From NCBI GenBank assembly GCA_021404785.1, contig QWHH01000009.1:1-64000 (forward strand): a DNA stretch of 64,000 bases, read 5' to 3'. Shown piece by piece: positions 50,795-59,832 of this stretch. How positions within the stretch are numbered: the first letter of the stretch is position 1; every line of letters starts with the position of its first letter. The DNA is from Lysobacterales bacterium PRO7. GTDB lineage: Bacteria > Pseudomonadota > Gammaproteobacteria > Xanthomonadales > Rhodanobacteraceae. The translations under genes were made by a program, and so were the position numbers. The notes beneath the pieces were generated by a model that saw nothing but the letters and a program-made list of their open reading frames with translations, searched no databases and had not been told where the DNA came from.

Positions 50795-51733
50795 ATGATC
50801 GAAACCCGGCAATTGACCAAACGCTACGGCGACCTGACTGCGGTCGACGGCATCAGTTTCAAACTCGAACCGGGCCGCGTGCTCGGCTTCCTCGGCCCGA
50901 ACGGCGCCGGCAAATCCACGACCATGAAGATGATCGCCGGCTTTCTCGCGCCGACCTCTGGCAGTGCCAGCGTGTGCGGGCACGATGTCGTGGACGACGC
51001 GATCGCCGCCAAGCGCATGCTGGGCTATTTGCCGGAAGGCGCGCCGAGTTACGGCGAGATGACGCCGTTGCGGTTTCTCGACTTCGTTGCCGACGTGCGC
51101 GGGCTGTCCGGAGCGAAACGAGCGCAGCGCATCGACGACGTGATCGAGCGCCTGCACCTGAACGGCGTGCTGGAACAGCCGATCGAAACCCTGTCCAAAG
51201 GCTTCAAACGCCGCGTCGGCCTCGCCCAGGCGATCGTGCACGATCCGCAGGTGCTCATTCTCGACGAACCGACCGATGGCCTGGATCCGAACCAGAAGCA
51301 CGAGGTGCGCGCGCTGATCAATCGCTTGGCGGCCGACAAGACCATCATCGTGTCCACCCACATTCTCGAAGAAGTGCATGCGGTGTGCAGCCGCGCGATC
51401 ATCATTGCCCGCGGCCGCGTGCTTGCCGACGCCACGCCGGCGGAACTGGAAACGCGTTCACGCTATCACCAGGCGGTGTCGCTGACGGCGGCGAACATGT
51501 CTGCGGCAAAAGAAGCGCTGTCGAAAGTGGCGGATGTCGCCGCCGTGGAAATCGATCCGCAGGATCATCGCATCACCGCGTTCCCGAAACCGGGGCGGCA
51601 GATTTTCATTGCGGTCAATCAGGCATTGCAGGCGCAGGGCGTGGCGGTCAGCGAAATGCAGCTCGAAAGCGGGCGCCTCGACGAGGTGTTCCGCACGATC
51701 ACGCAGGGCAGCGGGCAGGAGGCACGCGCATGA
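50795..51733 (+). CDS. ABC transporter ATP-binding protein (GldA-type)
   Basis: 312 residues. Walker A GPNGAGKST (about 34-42), signature region TLSKGFKRRVGLAQAI, Walker B VLILDEPTDGLDP, and the H-loop STHILEE. The C-terminal 90 residues form the extra domain seen in GldA/CcmA-like and drug-exporter ATPases. It is coupled by ATGA to the permease, and a GldG-like and a DUF4340 protein follow. That four-gene layout is that of the gliding-associated ABC type, widespread also in non-gliding bacteria. Confidence 0.92.
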   Translation: MIETRQLTKRYGDLTAVDGISFKLEPGRVLGFLGPNGAGKSTTMKMIAGFLAPTSGSASVCGHDVVDDAIAAKRMLGYLPEGAPSYGEMTPLRFLDFVADVRGLSGAKRAQRIDDVIERLHLNGVLEQPIETLSKGFKRRVGLAQAIVHDPQVLILDEPTDGLDPNQKHEVRALINRLAADKTIIVSTHILEEVHAVCSRAIIIARGRVLADATPAELETRSRYHQAVSLTAANMSAAKEALSKVADVAAVEIDPQDHRITAFPKPGRQIFIAVNQALQAQGVAVSEMQLESGRLDEVFRTITQGSGQEARA

Positions 51734-52464
51734 GCAACATCGTCACGGTCTTCAAACGGGAATTGTCGAGCTACTTCGCTACGCCCGTCGCTTACGTGTT
51801 CATCGTGATCTTCCTGCTGCTCGCCGGCACGTTTACGTTCTACCTCGGCAATTTCTACGAGCGCGGCCAGGCCGATCTGCTGCCGTTCTTCAATTTCCAT
51901 CCCTGGTTGTATCTGTTCCTGGTTCCGGCCGTGGGCATGCGCTTGTGGTCGGAGGAGCGCAAGAGCGGCACGATCGAACTGCTGCTGACGATGCCGATCA
52001 CGATGTGGCAGGCGGTCGCGGGCAAGTTCCTCGCCGCATGGGCGTTCATCGGCATCGCGCTGGTGTTCACGTTCCCGATCTGGATTACCGTCAATTACCT
52101 CGGCTCGCCCGACAATGGCGTGATCCTGGCCAGCTACATCGGCAGTTTCCTGATGGCCGGGGCCTTCCTCGCCATTGCTTCGTGCATATCGGCGTGCACG
52201 CGCAACCAGGTGATCGCGTTCATCCTCACGGTCGTCGTGTGCTTCGCGTTCCTGCTCGCCGGATTCCCGCTGGTGCTGGATTTCTTCGCGGCGTGGGCGC
52301 CGCAGGGCGTGGTTGACGCGATTTCGGGATTGAGCTTCCTTGATCATTTCGCATCGATCAGCAAGGGCGTCGTGCAGTTGCGCGACCTGATCTACTTCGG
52401 ACTCACCATCGCGTTCTGGTTGTATGCCAGTGCAGTGGTGATTGACCTGAAAAAAGCCGATTGA
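51730..52464 (+). CDS. ABC transporter permease (GldF-type)
   Basis: 244 residues with six hydrophobic segments. VFKRELSSYFATPVAYVFIVIFLL is the N-terminal amphipathic region and first helix of ABC-2 permeases, and LWSEERKSGTIELLLTMPIT is the highly typical cytosolic coupling segment. GldF-like length. It overlaps the ATPase gene by 4 bases. A hairpin repeat begins exactly at its stop codon and separates it from the GldG-like gene. Confidence 0.92.
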   Translation: MSNIVTVFKRELSSYFATPVAYVFIVIFLLLAGTFTFYLGNFYERGQADLLPFFNFHPWLYLFLVPAVGMRLWSEERKSGTIELLLTMPITMWQAVAGKFLAAWAFIGIALVFTFPIWITVNYLGSPDNGVILASYIGSFLMAGAFLAIASCISACTRNQVIAFILTVVVCFAFLLAGFPLVLDFFAAWAPQGVVDAISGLSFLDHFASISKGVVQLRDLIYFGLTIAFWLYASAVVIDLKKAD

Positions 52465-52520
52465 GAAGTGCGGCCAGGATGACCGCTTCTTGATTCTCGC
52501 GATCATGGACGATCGCATAA
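52463..52520 (-). repeat. Dispersed CATCC-hairpin repeat, locus 3, inside the Gld-type operon
   Basis: On the minus strand: GCGATCGTCCATGATCGC, linker GAGAATCAAGAA, GCGGTCATCCTGGCCGC and tail ACTTCTCAA. It is opposite in orientation to locus 4 only 1.8 kb upstream. It lies between the permease and GldG-like genes of one probable transcript, so it would appear in the mRNA. Confidence 0.85.
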
Positions 52521-52540
52521 ACACACTGGTGGTAGAAACA

Positions 52541-54400
52541 ATGACGTCAAACAAGAAACTCATGACCAGCGGTGCGCTCGCGGTGCTTGCCGTCCTGTTC
52601 GTCGCCGTCATCCTGATCAGCAACTCGCTGTTCCGCGGTGCACAGGTCGACCTGACCCGGAACCATCTCTACACACTGTCGCAAGGCACGAAAAACATCC
52701 TCGCCGACATCGACGAACCGATACACCTGTACCTGTTCTGGTCGGACAAGGAAACGCACGGCATTCCGCAATTGCGCGTCTATGCGCAGCGCGTGCGCGA
52801 AATGCTCGAGGAAATGGCCAGTCGCGCCAAGGGCAAGATCAAGCTCGAAGTGATCGACCCGCAGCCGTTCTCCGAGGATGAAGACCGCGCCACCGGTTAC
52901 GGCCTGCAGGCGGTTCCGGCCGGCAACAACGGCGAAAAGATTTTCCTGGGGCTGGCCGGCACCAATTCCACTACGGCCAAGTCGGTAATCCCGTTCCTGC
53001 AGCCGAACAAGGAAGCGTTCCTCGAATACGACGTGGCCAAGCTCATCCACGAACTGACCGTTCCGCACAAGCCCGTGGTCGGCCTGATTTCCGGCTTGCA
53101 GATCGGCCAGAGTTTCGATCAGGCCACGCGCAGCCTGAAGGATCCGTGGGCGATCGACCAGCAGCTCAGCCAGCAGTTCGACGTGCGCCAGTTGAATGCC
53201 GCGTCGATCAAGTCGATCGACAAGGATATCGACGTGCTGGTGCTGATCCAGCCGAAGAAATTGCCGGTAGACGCGCAATACGCGATCGACCAGTTCGTGA
53301 TGCGTGGCGGACATGTACTCGTGTTCGTCGATCCAGATGCCGAAACCGACACCTCCGGCGCCGATCCGCATAATCCGCAGGCAGCGATGTTTGCCGACAA
53401 GTCATCCGACTTGCCGACACTGTTCAAGGCCTGGGGCGTTGACTACGACCCGCACAAGGTGATCCTCGACCGCGCGCAGGGTTTGCAGATCAGCACGCAA
53501 CCCGGGGCGCCGCCGGTAGCGGACCCGGCCATCATCGGCTTCGGCAAGCGCAGCCTGAACGCCAGCGACGTGGTCACCGCCAACCTCGACACCATCAATG
53601 TGTCCAGCGCCGGTTATTTCTCGCTGGCCAAGGATTCGAAATACACGCTGACGCCGCTGATCCAGAGCAGCGACGACGCGATGCCGGTGGACAGCACGCG
53701 GGTGAAGTTCCTGCCCGATCCCAGTGTGTTGCTCAATGGTTACGCACCGACGCACGAACACTACGTCATCGCCGGCCGCCTCGAAGGCCAGTTCACCAGC
53801 GCGTTCCCGGACCGCAAGGACGCCGGCCACATCGCGCAGGCCAAGGAAAAGGGCGAGATCATCCTCGTCGCCGATACGGACATGCTGGCCGATCGCCTGT
53901 GGGTGCAGGTGCAGCCGTTCTTCGGCCAGAAGATCATGAATGCGTTCGCCAACAACGGCGACTTCTTCATCAACGCAGTGGACAATCTTGCCGGCTCGTC
54001 TGACCTCATCTCCATCCGCGGCCGCGCCACCTCGCAACGGCCCTTCACCGTGGTCGAGGACATGAAGCGCGCCGCGCAGGAAAACTTCCGCGGCAAGGAA
54101 CAGGAACTGCAACAGCAGTTGGCCGACACCGAACGCAAGCTCACCGAGCTGCAAAGCGGCAAGACCAAAGGCAGCGAGATGATCCTGTCGCCGGCGCAGC
54201 AGGGCGAGTTGCAGAGTTTCCTGCAGAAGAAGGTCGAGATCCGCAAGCAGTTGCGCCAGGTGCAGCGCGACCTGGACAAGGACATCGACGCGCTCGGCAC
54301 GCGCCTGAAATTCATCAACATCGCGCTGATGCCGATCCTGATCACCATCGCGGCCTTGCTGTTCGCCGCATGGAAGCGCCGCAAGCGCGTCGCGGCTTGA
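52541..54400 (+). CDS. GldG-family ABC-associated auxiliary protein
   Basis: 619 residues. N-terminal membrane helix (ALAVLAVLFVAVILISNSLF), then the GldG/ABC-type uncharacterised domain starting VDLTRNHLYTLSQGTKNILADIDEPIHLYLFWS in parts. A DUF4350/ThuA-like central region has VLVLIQPKKL and GGHVLVFVDPDAE. A C-terminal coiled coil (about 520-590, QELQQQLADTERKLTELQSG) and a final membrane helix (IALMPILITIAALLFAAW) with the basic end KRRKRVAA follow. The large domain is probably periplasmic. Substrate of the system is unknown. Confidence 0.9.
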   Translation: MTSNKKLMTSGALAVLAVLFVAVILISNSLFRGAQVDLTRNHLYTLSQGTKNILADIDEPIHLYLFWSDKETHGIPQLRVYAQRVREMLEEMASRAKGKIKLEVIDPQPFSEDEDRATGYGLQAVPAGNNGEKIFLGLAGTNSTTAKSVIPFLQPNKEAFLEYDVAKLIHELTVPHKPVVGLISGLQIGQSFDQATRSLKDPWAIDQQLSQQFDVRQLNAASIKSIDKDIDVLVLIQPKKLPVDAQYAIDQFVMRGGHVLVFVDPDAETDTSGADPHNPQAAMFADKSSDLPTLFKAWGVDYDPHKVILDRAQGLQISTQPGAPPVADPAIIGFGKRSLNASDVVTANLDTINVSSAGYFSLAKDSKYTLTPLIQSSDDAMPVDSTRVKFLPDPSVLLNGYAPTHEHYVIAGRLEGQFTSAFPDRKDAGHIAQAKEKGEIILVADTDMLADRLWVQVQPFFGQKIMNAFANNGDFFINAVDNLAGSSDLISIRGRATSQRPFTVVEDMKRAAQENFRGKEQELQQQLADTERKLTELQSGKTKGSEMILSPAQQGELQSFLQKKVEIRKQLRQVQRDLDKDIDALGTRLKFINIALMPILITIAALLFAAWKRRKRVAA

Positions 54401-54410
54401 GGAGATTGCA

Positions 54411-55670
54411 ATGAGCTCGAAGAAACTAGCCATTCTGGTTGCCTTCGCCATCGTCGCCCTGATCGCGGCCTGGTACATCAATTCGTCGAACGCACCGCAG
54501 ACCGGTGTGGCAGCGCAAGCGCAGCCGCTGCTGCCCGAACTGCATGATCACGTGAACGACGTCAACGCGATTACCCTGACCGGCGCCGGCGGCAAGGTGC
54601 TGACCGAACTCAAGCGCGGCACCGACGGCTGGAGCATCGTCGAAAAATCCGGCTATCCGGCGGATCTGGCCAAGGTGCGCGAATTCCTGATCAAGCTCGA
54701 CCAGGCCACGTTGACCGAAGCCAAGACGTCCAATCCGAAACTGTATGCGGAGCTGGGCGTGGATGACGTCAATGATGCCAAGGCGACCGGCGTGCTGGTC
54801 ACGCTCGGCGGCTTGTCCAAGCCCTTGGCCATCATCATCGGTAATTTCAACGGCGCGGGCGGTGGCGGCACCTTCGTTCGCCGCGCAGGTGATGCGCAAT
54901 CCTGGCTCGCTGGCGGGAACCTTACCGTCGCCAAGAGCACGGCGGATTGGGAGCAGCGAACCGTTGCCGACATTGCTTCCACGCGCCTGCGCTCGGTGAC
55001 GCTGACGAATCCCGATGGCAAGACCCTGAAGATCTACAAGGACGCGCAAGGCGATGCCAACTTCAAGGTTGCCGACGTGCCGAAGGGGCGCGAGGTCGCT
55101 TCCGAATTCGTCGCCAACGAATTGGGGTCGGTGCTGGCCGGCCTGAATGCAGACGACGTATTTGCGGCCAAGGACATGGCCGCGCCGGACAAGGCGTGGA
55201 AGAACGAATACGCTGCATTCGACGGACTGGTCATCGACGCCACCGGCTGGGAGCAGGGCGGCAAGGACTACGCGCAATTCGCCGCGCATCTGGACGAAAC
55301 CGCCGCGAATGCCTGGGTTGACGCCGAACAGGCGAAGGCGAAAGCCGAGTACGACGCGGCCGTCGAAGCCGCGAACAAGAAGGTGGAAAGCGAGAAATCC
55401 ACGACCGGCGCGCAGGCCAAGGCAAATGCGAAGGCAGCATCCGATGTGGCCAAACCTCTGGCGGTGAGCGATGCGGCCAGGGACCGCAGCGACCGTATCG
55501 CTGCGTTGAACAAGGAAATTGCCAGCCTGAACAAGACGCTTTCCGGCTGGACGTTTGCGTTGCCGGCCTACAAGTTCTCGGACATGACCAAGACCCTGGA
55601 CGACATGCTCAAGCCCTTGCCAGAGAAGAAGGCCGAGGCGAGCAAGTCAGCGCAAAAACCGCACAAGTAG
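54411..55670 (+). CDS. DUF4340 domain-containing protein of the Gld-type ABC cluster
   Basis: 419 residues. N-terminal membrane anchor (LAILVAFAIVALIAAWYI), then a DUF4340 domain (NAITLTGAGGKVLTELKRGTDGWSIVE, VREFLIKLDQATLTEAKT, LGVDDVNDAKATGVLVTLG in parts). An Ala/Lys/Glu-rich coiled coil at about 300-370 follows, and the end is basic (KKAEASKSAQKPHK). It starts 10 bases after the GldG-like gene (GGAG upstream). DUF4340 proteins regularly accompany GldFG-like systems. A GC hairpin without a T run follows the stop. Confidence 0.9.
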   Translation: MSSKKLAILVAFAIVALIAAWYINSSNAPQTGVAAQAQPLLPELHDHVNDVNAITLTGAGGKVLTELKRGTDGWSIVEKSGYPADLAKVREFLIKLDQATLTEAKTSNPKLYAELGVDDVNDAKATGVLVTLGGLSKPLAIIIGNFNGAGGGGTFVRRAGDAQSWLAGGNLTVAKSTADWEQRTVADIASTRLRSVTLTNPDGKTLKIYKDAQGDANFKVADVPKGREVASEFVANELGSVLAGLNADDVFAAKDMAAPDKAWKNEYAAFDGLVIDATGWEQGGKDYAQFAAHLDETAANAWVDAEQAKAKAEYDAAVEAANKKVESEKSTTGAQAKANAKAASDVAKPLAVSDAARDRSDRIAALNKEIASLNKTLSGWTFALPAYKFSDMTKTLDDMLKPLPEKKAEASKSAQKPHK

Positions 55671-55683
55671 TCCGCATCGACGT

Positions 55684-55710
55684 TTGCGGCGGCTTGTTGC
55701 GCCGCCGCAA
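55684..55710 (+). terminator. GC hairpin after the DUF4340 gene
   Basis: TTGCGGCGGC (55684-55693) and GCCGCCGCAA (55701-55710), a perfect 10-bp stem with a 7-base loop, 13 bases past the stop. No T run follows, so it would terminate weakly or protect the mRNA 3' end. Confidence 0.5.
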
Positions 55711-55732
55711 GCGAAGTGTGTGACGGCAAGCG

Positions 55733-55774
55733 CATAATCCCCTTCGAACGAGCGTTCGAACGACGCCCGCGTCG
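55733..55774 (+). promoter_or_regulatory. Candidate -10 and operator before the secreted acylase
   Basis: CATAAT (55733-55738) is followed at once by TTCGAAC-GAGC-GTTCGAA (55743-55760), a perfect 7-bp inverted repeat located where transcription would start, and by CGACG-CCCG-CGTCG (55761-55774). Stacked dyads at a start site suggest repressor control. No good -35 is seen. Confidence 0.45.
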
Positions 55775-55792
55775 TACCCACAGGAGGGGATC

Positions 55793-58723
55793 ATGGCCAC
55801 AGTCCGCACCGGCGAGCGCCGGAGTCTTGCCGCTTTTGCCGCATTGTCCATTTGTGCATTTTGTGCGCCACTGGCGGCGCAGACATCGAGCCAGACGATC
55901 ACGGCGCCGGGGTTGTCCGCGCCCGGCACGATCTATTACGACGCGCTCGGCATGCCGACGATCAAGGCAGCGACCAGCTACGACGTTGCCTTCCTGCAGG
56001 GTTATGCGGAAGCAAAAGCGCGTTTCTTCGAGATGGATTTCAACCGCCGCGCGGCCAGCGGCCGGCTTGCCGAACTGGTCGGCAAGGCCGCACTCGCCAG
56101 CGACGTGCAGACGCGCACGCTCGGCCTGGATCGCGCCGCGTTCGCGACCTGGCAGGCGCTGGATCCGGATACCAAGGGTTGGCTCAAGTCGTTCTCCGAC
56201 GGCGTGAACTTCTGGCTTGCCACGCAGCCGCTGCCGCCGGAGTACGGCGCGTTGATGCTTAGTCGCGCGGCGCCGTGGACGCCGCAGGATTCCGTCATCA
56301 TCGGCAAGGGCCTCGCGTTCCAGTTGTCGTTCGATTTGGACATCCAGAACACCATCGACTTCGGCGCCTATTCGCAGGCCGCGGCGGCGGCCAAGATCGA
56401 TCCGAACGCGCTGTTCTTCGGCGACACGCACCGCTTTGCGCCGCCGGACAATCGCGTGACGGTGCCGGGATTCACGCCGTCCGCGACGTCCGGGACCTCG
56501 GTCATGACCCAGGCTGCCGCGATGGCGACGGTGCAATCGAATGCACAGCAGATCGCTTCGCTCGGCGACATCAACGTCGATCCACGTGCACTGGCGATGG
56601 CGCAAGCCTACCGCGACCAGATCGCCGGCAATCCCTTCATCGCGCCAACCCTGCGCCCGCGCCTTGGCCGCGGCGGCAGCAACGAATTCGCCGTCAGCGG
56701 CGCCTATACCGCAACCGGCAAGCCGATCATCGCCAACGATCCGCACCTGACGCTTGCCTTGCCGCCGATTTTCATGGAGATGCACCTGATCTCGGGCGAT
56801 GGCCTCAACGCCACCGGCGTCAGCGTTCCAGGTGCACCCGGCATCATCCAGGGCTGCAACAGCAACATCTGCTGGGGCAGCACGGTCAATCCGATGGATG
56901 TGACCGACACGTTTTTGGAAACCTTCGTCGTCAACAGTTATGGCCTGCCGACCGCGATCGTGCACAACGGCGTGCAGGAACCGGTGCAGTGGGTGTTCCA
57001 GAGTTTTTACGTCAACCAGATGACGCCGGGACAGACCGACAGCATCGCGCGCGACAATTCCATCGGATACACCAATGGCGCCATCACCGTGATCGTGCCG
57101 CGCCGGAACAACGGCCCGGTGGTGCAAATTGGTACACCGGGCAGCTGTTCGCTGACCGGGCAGACCCTGACTCCCAGTTACGCCTGCGGCCTGTCCATCG
57201 CCTACACCGGCTGGGGCGCGACGTTCGAACTGACTGCGTTCAAGCTGATCGACCGCGCGCAGAACATGAGCGATTTCCAGAACGCGCTGAGCTATTTCGA
57301 TTTTGGTTCGCAGAACTTTGCCTACGCCGACACCGCCGGCAACATCGCGTATTTCACCAGCGCCGAAAATCCCATCCGCGACGACCTGCAGAACTACGGC
57401 AAATGGCTCGGCTCGCCGCCGTTCATGATCCGCGATGGCTCGGGCGCCGCGCACAACGATTGGCTGCCGGTGTCGCATCCGCAGCCCAATCAGGCGGTTC
57501 CCTACGAGATCATGCCGGCATCGGAAATGCCGCATGTCATCAATCCGTCGCAGGGCTATTTCGCCAACGCCAACAACGACCCGATCGGCGTGACCTTGCA
57601 GAACAATCCGTTCGGCATGACCCGTCCGGGCGGCGGCGTGTATTACCTCAACTACGGCTACGACGCGTATCGCATGGGCCGCATCGATCGCATGCTCTCG
57701 GCGCTGGTGGCTTCGGGCAACAAGATCACCACGGCCGACATCCAGGCCGTGCAGCTCAACAACCAGCCGGTCGATGCGCAGTTGCTGCTTCCGTACCTGC
57801 TCGCCGCTGCCCGCAATGCCACCGCCAGCGGCGCATGGGCGCCGTTGCAACAACTGGCGAACGACCCGGCCGTGAGCGAGGCGATCTCGCGCCTGTCGGC
57901 GTGGGACTTGTCCACGCCCACGGGATTGCAACAGGGTTTCGACGCCGGTCGTACGCCGGGATCGCCGCCTACCGCGGCACAGGAAGACAACTCCGTCGCT
58001 GCCACCGAGTTCTTCATGTGGCGCAGCAATGCCATCAAGAACACCATGGATGCCACGCTGTCCGCCTATGGACTCGGCAACTATCTGCCTGCCGGCGATA
58101 GCGCCTACACCGGGCTCAAGTTCCTGCTCGATGCATTCCCGGTGCTGGGCGGCAAGGGCGCGTCCGGCATCAATTTCTTCAACGTGCCGAATGCGCCGGA
58201 TGCGGCTTCCGCGCGCGATTTCATCCTGCTGACCAGTCTGAAGCAGGCGCTGACCCAGCTATCCAGCGATGCGTTCGCCGCCGCGTTCGGCAACTCGACG
58301 GATCAATCGACCTACCATTGGGGCGCGCTGCATCGTTTCGTGCTGGTGCATCCGTTGGGTGGTCCGTTCAACATTCCAGGACCCAATCCCTACGGATTCA
58401 CCGATCTGTCGCCGAGCCTGCCCGGGTTGGCGCGCGATTCGTCCTACAGCACGGTCAATCCGGGCGGCGACTCGTTGCGGGTCAGCGGCGTCAACGATTT
58501 CATGTTCAGCGGCGACACCGCGCCGGGGCGCCGTTTCGTCGGTCAGATGAGCACGCCGATCAATGCGGTGGAAGTGATTCCCGGCGGCAATTCGGCCGTG
58601 CTCGGCGATCCGAACTACGCCAGCCAGTTGTTGCTCTGGCTCAGCGGAAGCTATCACCCGCTGGTGGTCGATCCGAATGCGGCAACGACGGGCCCGGCGA
58701 GCACGGTGAATTTCGTGCCGTGA
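55793..58723 (+). CDS. Secreted penicillin acylase family protein, unusually long
   Basis: 976 residues; typical members are about 700-850. The signal peptide (RRSLAAFAALSICAFCAPLAAQ) is followed by the alpha-chain motif AFLQGYAEAKARFFEMDFNRR and by the cleavage site LGRGGSNEFAVSGAYTATGKP with the nucleophile Ser at about residue 297. ANDPHLTLALPPIFMEMHL and the late beta-chain region VNPGGDSLRVSG and SYHPL follow. Extra length comes partly from Asn/Pro/Gly-rich loops. AGGAGGGG precedes the ATG. Probably periplasmic or secreted; the substrate may be an N-acyl amino compound such as an acyl-homoserine lactone or beta-lactam. It is a distant paralogue of the protein at 17300. Confidence 0.9.
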   Translation: MATVRTGERRSLAAFAALSICAFCAPLAAQTSSQTITAPGLSAPGTIYYDALGMPTIKAATSYDVAFLQGYAEAKARFFEMDFNRRAASGRLAELVGKAALASDVQTRTLGLDRAAFATWQALDPDTKGWLKSFSDGVNFWLATQPLPPEYGALMLSRAAPWTPQDSVIIGKGLAFQLSFDLDIQNTIDFGAYSQAAAAAKIDPNALFFGDTHRFAPPDNRVTVPGFTPSATSGTSVMTQAAAMATVQSNAQQIASLGDINVDPRALAMAQAYRDQIAGNPFIAPTLRPRLGRGGSNEFAVSGAYTATGKPIIANDPHLTLALPPIFMEMHLISGDGLNATGVSVPGAPGIIQGCNSNICWGSTVNPMDVTDTFLETFVVNSYGLPTAIVHNGVQEPVQWVFQSFYVNQMTPGQTDSIARDNSIGYTNGAITVIVPRRNNGPVVQIGTPGSCSLTGQTLTPSYACGLSIAYTGWGATFELTAFKLIDRAQNMSDFQNALSYFDFGSQNFAYADTAGNIAYFTSAENPIRDDLQNYGKWLGSPPFMIRDGSGAAHNDWLPVSHPQPNQAVPYEIMPASEMPHVINPSQGYFANANNDPIGVTLQNNPFGMTRPGGGVYYLNYGYDAYRMGRIDRMLSALVASGNKITTADIQAVQLNNQPVDAQLLLPYLLAAARNATASGAWAPLQQLANDPAVSEAISRLSAWDLSTPTGLQQGFDAGRTPGSPPTAAQEDNSVAATEFFMWRSNAIKNTMDATLSAYGLGNYLPAGDSAYTGLKFLLDAFPVLGGKGASGINFFNVPNAPDAASARDFILLTSLKQALTQLSSDAFAAAFGNSTDQSTYHWGALHRFVLVHPLGGPFNIPGPNPYGFTDLSPSLPGLARDSSYSTVNPGGDSLRVSGVNDFMFSGDTAPGRRFVGQMSTPINAVEVIPGGNSAVLGDPNYASQLLLWLSGSYHPLVVDPNAATTGPASTVNFVP

Positions 58724-58747
58724 TACGGTGGTCGAAATAAACCACAT

Positions 58748-58831
58748 GTCATTCCGGCATGGATTGCCGGAATCCAGTCGCCACGGATGGCATCCATGCA
58801 GTCTGGATGCCGGCAGTCCCTGCCGGCATGA
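58748..58831. repeat. Cluster of three perfect hairpins (second repeat type)
   Basis: ATTCCGGCA-TGGAT-TGCCGGAAT (58751-58773), GGCATCCA-TGCAGTC-TGGATGCC (58789-58811) and ATGCCGGCA-GTCCC-TGCCGGCAT (58807-58829). The last two share bases and so are alternatives. The TCATTCCGGC/GCCGGAATCCAG words resemble a dispersed intergenic repeat common in proteobacterial genomes (from memory). It separates convergent genes. Confidence 0.75.
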
Positions 58832-58842
58832 CGGCCGTGGCT

Positions 58843-59373
58843 TCAGCGCGCCTTCCAGCACCAATGCCACGGCTCGTAGGCGATGCCGTGGCGATTGCCA
58901 CGCGGGTAGCTCAACGCGAAGTTGTATGACTGGGCATTCTTGCGCAGCCACGAGAACGCCGGCGAATTCTCGAATTCCTCTTCCAGCGCAGCGAATCCGG
59001 ACGTGGTGATGTCCAGCGCACGCCCGGTGTGGTGCTCGCTGTAACCTGGCGCCGCGCTCAGGCGCAGAATTTGTTCGATCGACAATCCGCGTTCGAGCTT
59101 GCGCCGCAGGATGCCGAGTTGGTACTCGACGCTGCGATATGCCGAGACAACCTGCAATTCCACGCCATCGCGCACCGCCGCCTCGTGCATGCGCGCCCAC
59201 GCGCGCGCGGCGCGCGGCGCGAGGAATTGTTCGCGGCCTTGCGTGTCGAGGCCGATGGATTCCAGGTGCGATGGTTCGCGCATGCGGCGCAGCCCGCGCA
59301 CACGCCCGTAATCGCGCGGCACACCGAGGGCGAAAGCGCTTTCGATCAGGCGGGATACCGGCGTTGAAGTCAT
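58843..59373 (-). CDS. M15-family D-alanyl-D-alanine carboxypeptidase (VanY-like)
   Basis: 176 residues from ATG at 59373. The zinc-peptidase motifs are [28 protein letters not shown] (SxHxxGxAxD) and the terminal EPWHWCW (the W-H ligand segment). No signal peptide is evident, so its site of action is uncertain; family members trim peptidoglycan stem peptides. The ATG overlaps the stop of the ribbon-helix-helix gene (ATGA), making it the last gene of the SPFH operon. Confidence 0.88.
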   Translation of the reverse strand: MTSTPVSRLIESAFALGVPRDYGRVRGLRRMREPSHLESIGLDTQGREQFLAPRAARAWARMHEAAVRDGVELQVVSAYRSVEYQLGILRRKLERGLSIEQILRLSAAPGYSEHHTGRALDITTSGFAALEEEFENSPAFSWLRKNAQSYNFALSYPRGNRHGIAYEPWHWCWKAR

Positions 59374-59558
59374 TTCGATTTCTTCCCCGATTCCGCTGAC
59401 GCGGATGCCTTCAACCGCCCGGCCTTGCGCAGCGCCTCGCGCAGCACGTACTCGATCTGTGCGTTGACGCTGCGCAGTTCGTCGTCGGCCCAACGCTGTA
59501 CGGCGTCAAGCACGTCGGACGATATGCGCAGCGGGTAGGCTTTTTTCTCAGCGGCCAT
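59370..59558 (-). CDS. Small ribbon-helix-helix (Arc-like) DNA-binding protein
   Basis: 62 residues: strand AYPLRIS, helix [17 protein letters not shown], turn and second helix [17 protein letters not shown], then a basic Ser/Lys tail. This is the Arc/MetJ fold, which dimerises through the strand and contacts DNA with it. No toxin gene is adjacent, so it is unlikely to be an antitoxin. It is in an operon with SPFH and peptidase genes and may bind the tandem repeats in front of the operon. Confidence 0.85.
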   Translation of the reverse strand: MAAEKKAYPLRISSDVLDAVQRWADDELRSVNAQIEYVLREALRKAGRLKASASAESGKKSK

Positions 59559-59560
59559 CG

Positions 59561-59821
59561 CTAGTCTTTGCCGCCCCAGCGCCAGCGTGGCCGTTCACCG
59601 GTGAGCCAGCAGATCACCACCAGCAGCAGCGTCAGCAAGACGAAACCGGCCAGCAACGTCATGTTGTGCGTGCGTGCGAAGAGCAATGCGCCGAACACGG
59701 TCAGCGTGATGTAGACGCCGAGGACGAGCCAACCTTGCCAGGTCAGCGGTAAACCCCAACCCCAGCCGTAGCGCTTGGCACGAAACCAGGGGCGGTTGCC
59801 GTCGATATTGTGCGTGTGCAT
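59561..59821 (-). CDS. Small two-helix membrane protein
   Basis: 86 residues from ATG at 59821 (AAGGGA upstream). [28 protein letters not shown] is an aromatic amphipathic start, then two membrane segments ([19 protein letters not shown] and [18 protein letters not shown]) and a basic end ([10 protein letters not shown]). No family name recognised with certainty. It lies 11 bases after the SPFH gene and 2 bases before the ribbon-helix-helix gene. Confidence 0.82.
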   Translation of the reverse strand: MHTHNIDGNRPWFRAKRYGWGWGLPLTWQGWLVLGVYITLTVFGALLFARTHNMTLLAGFVLLTLLLVVICWLTGERPRWRWGGKD

Positions 59822-59832
59822 GGTTGATTCCC

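Noticed and set aside
58748-58831. Further copy of the CATCC-hairpin family
   Set aside because: The stems, loops and linkers differ (GCCGGAAT-type words) and the tail ACTTTTCAA is missing; treated as a different repeat type.
59370-59558. Antitoxin of a toxin-antitoxin pair
   Set aside because: The ribbon-helix-helix protein has no adjacent small toxin gene; its neighbours are SPFH, membrane and M15 peptidase genes.
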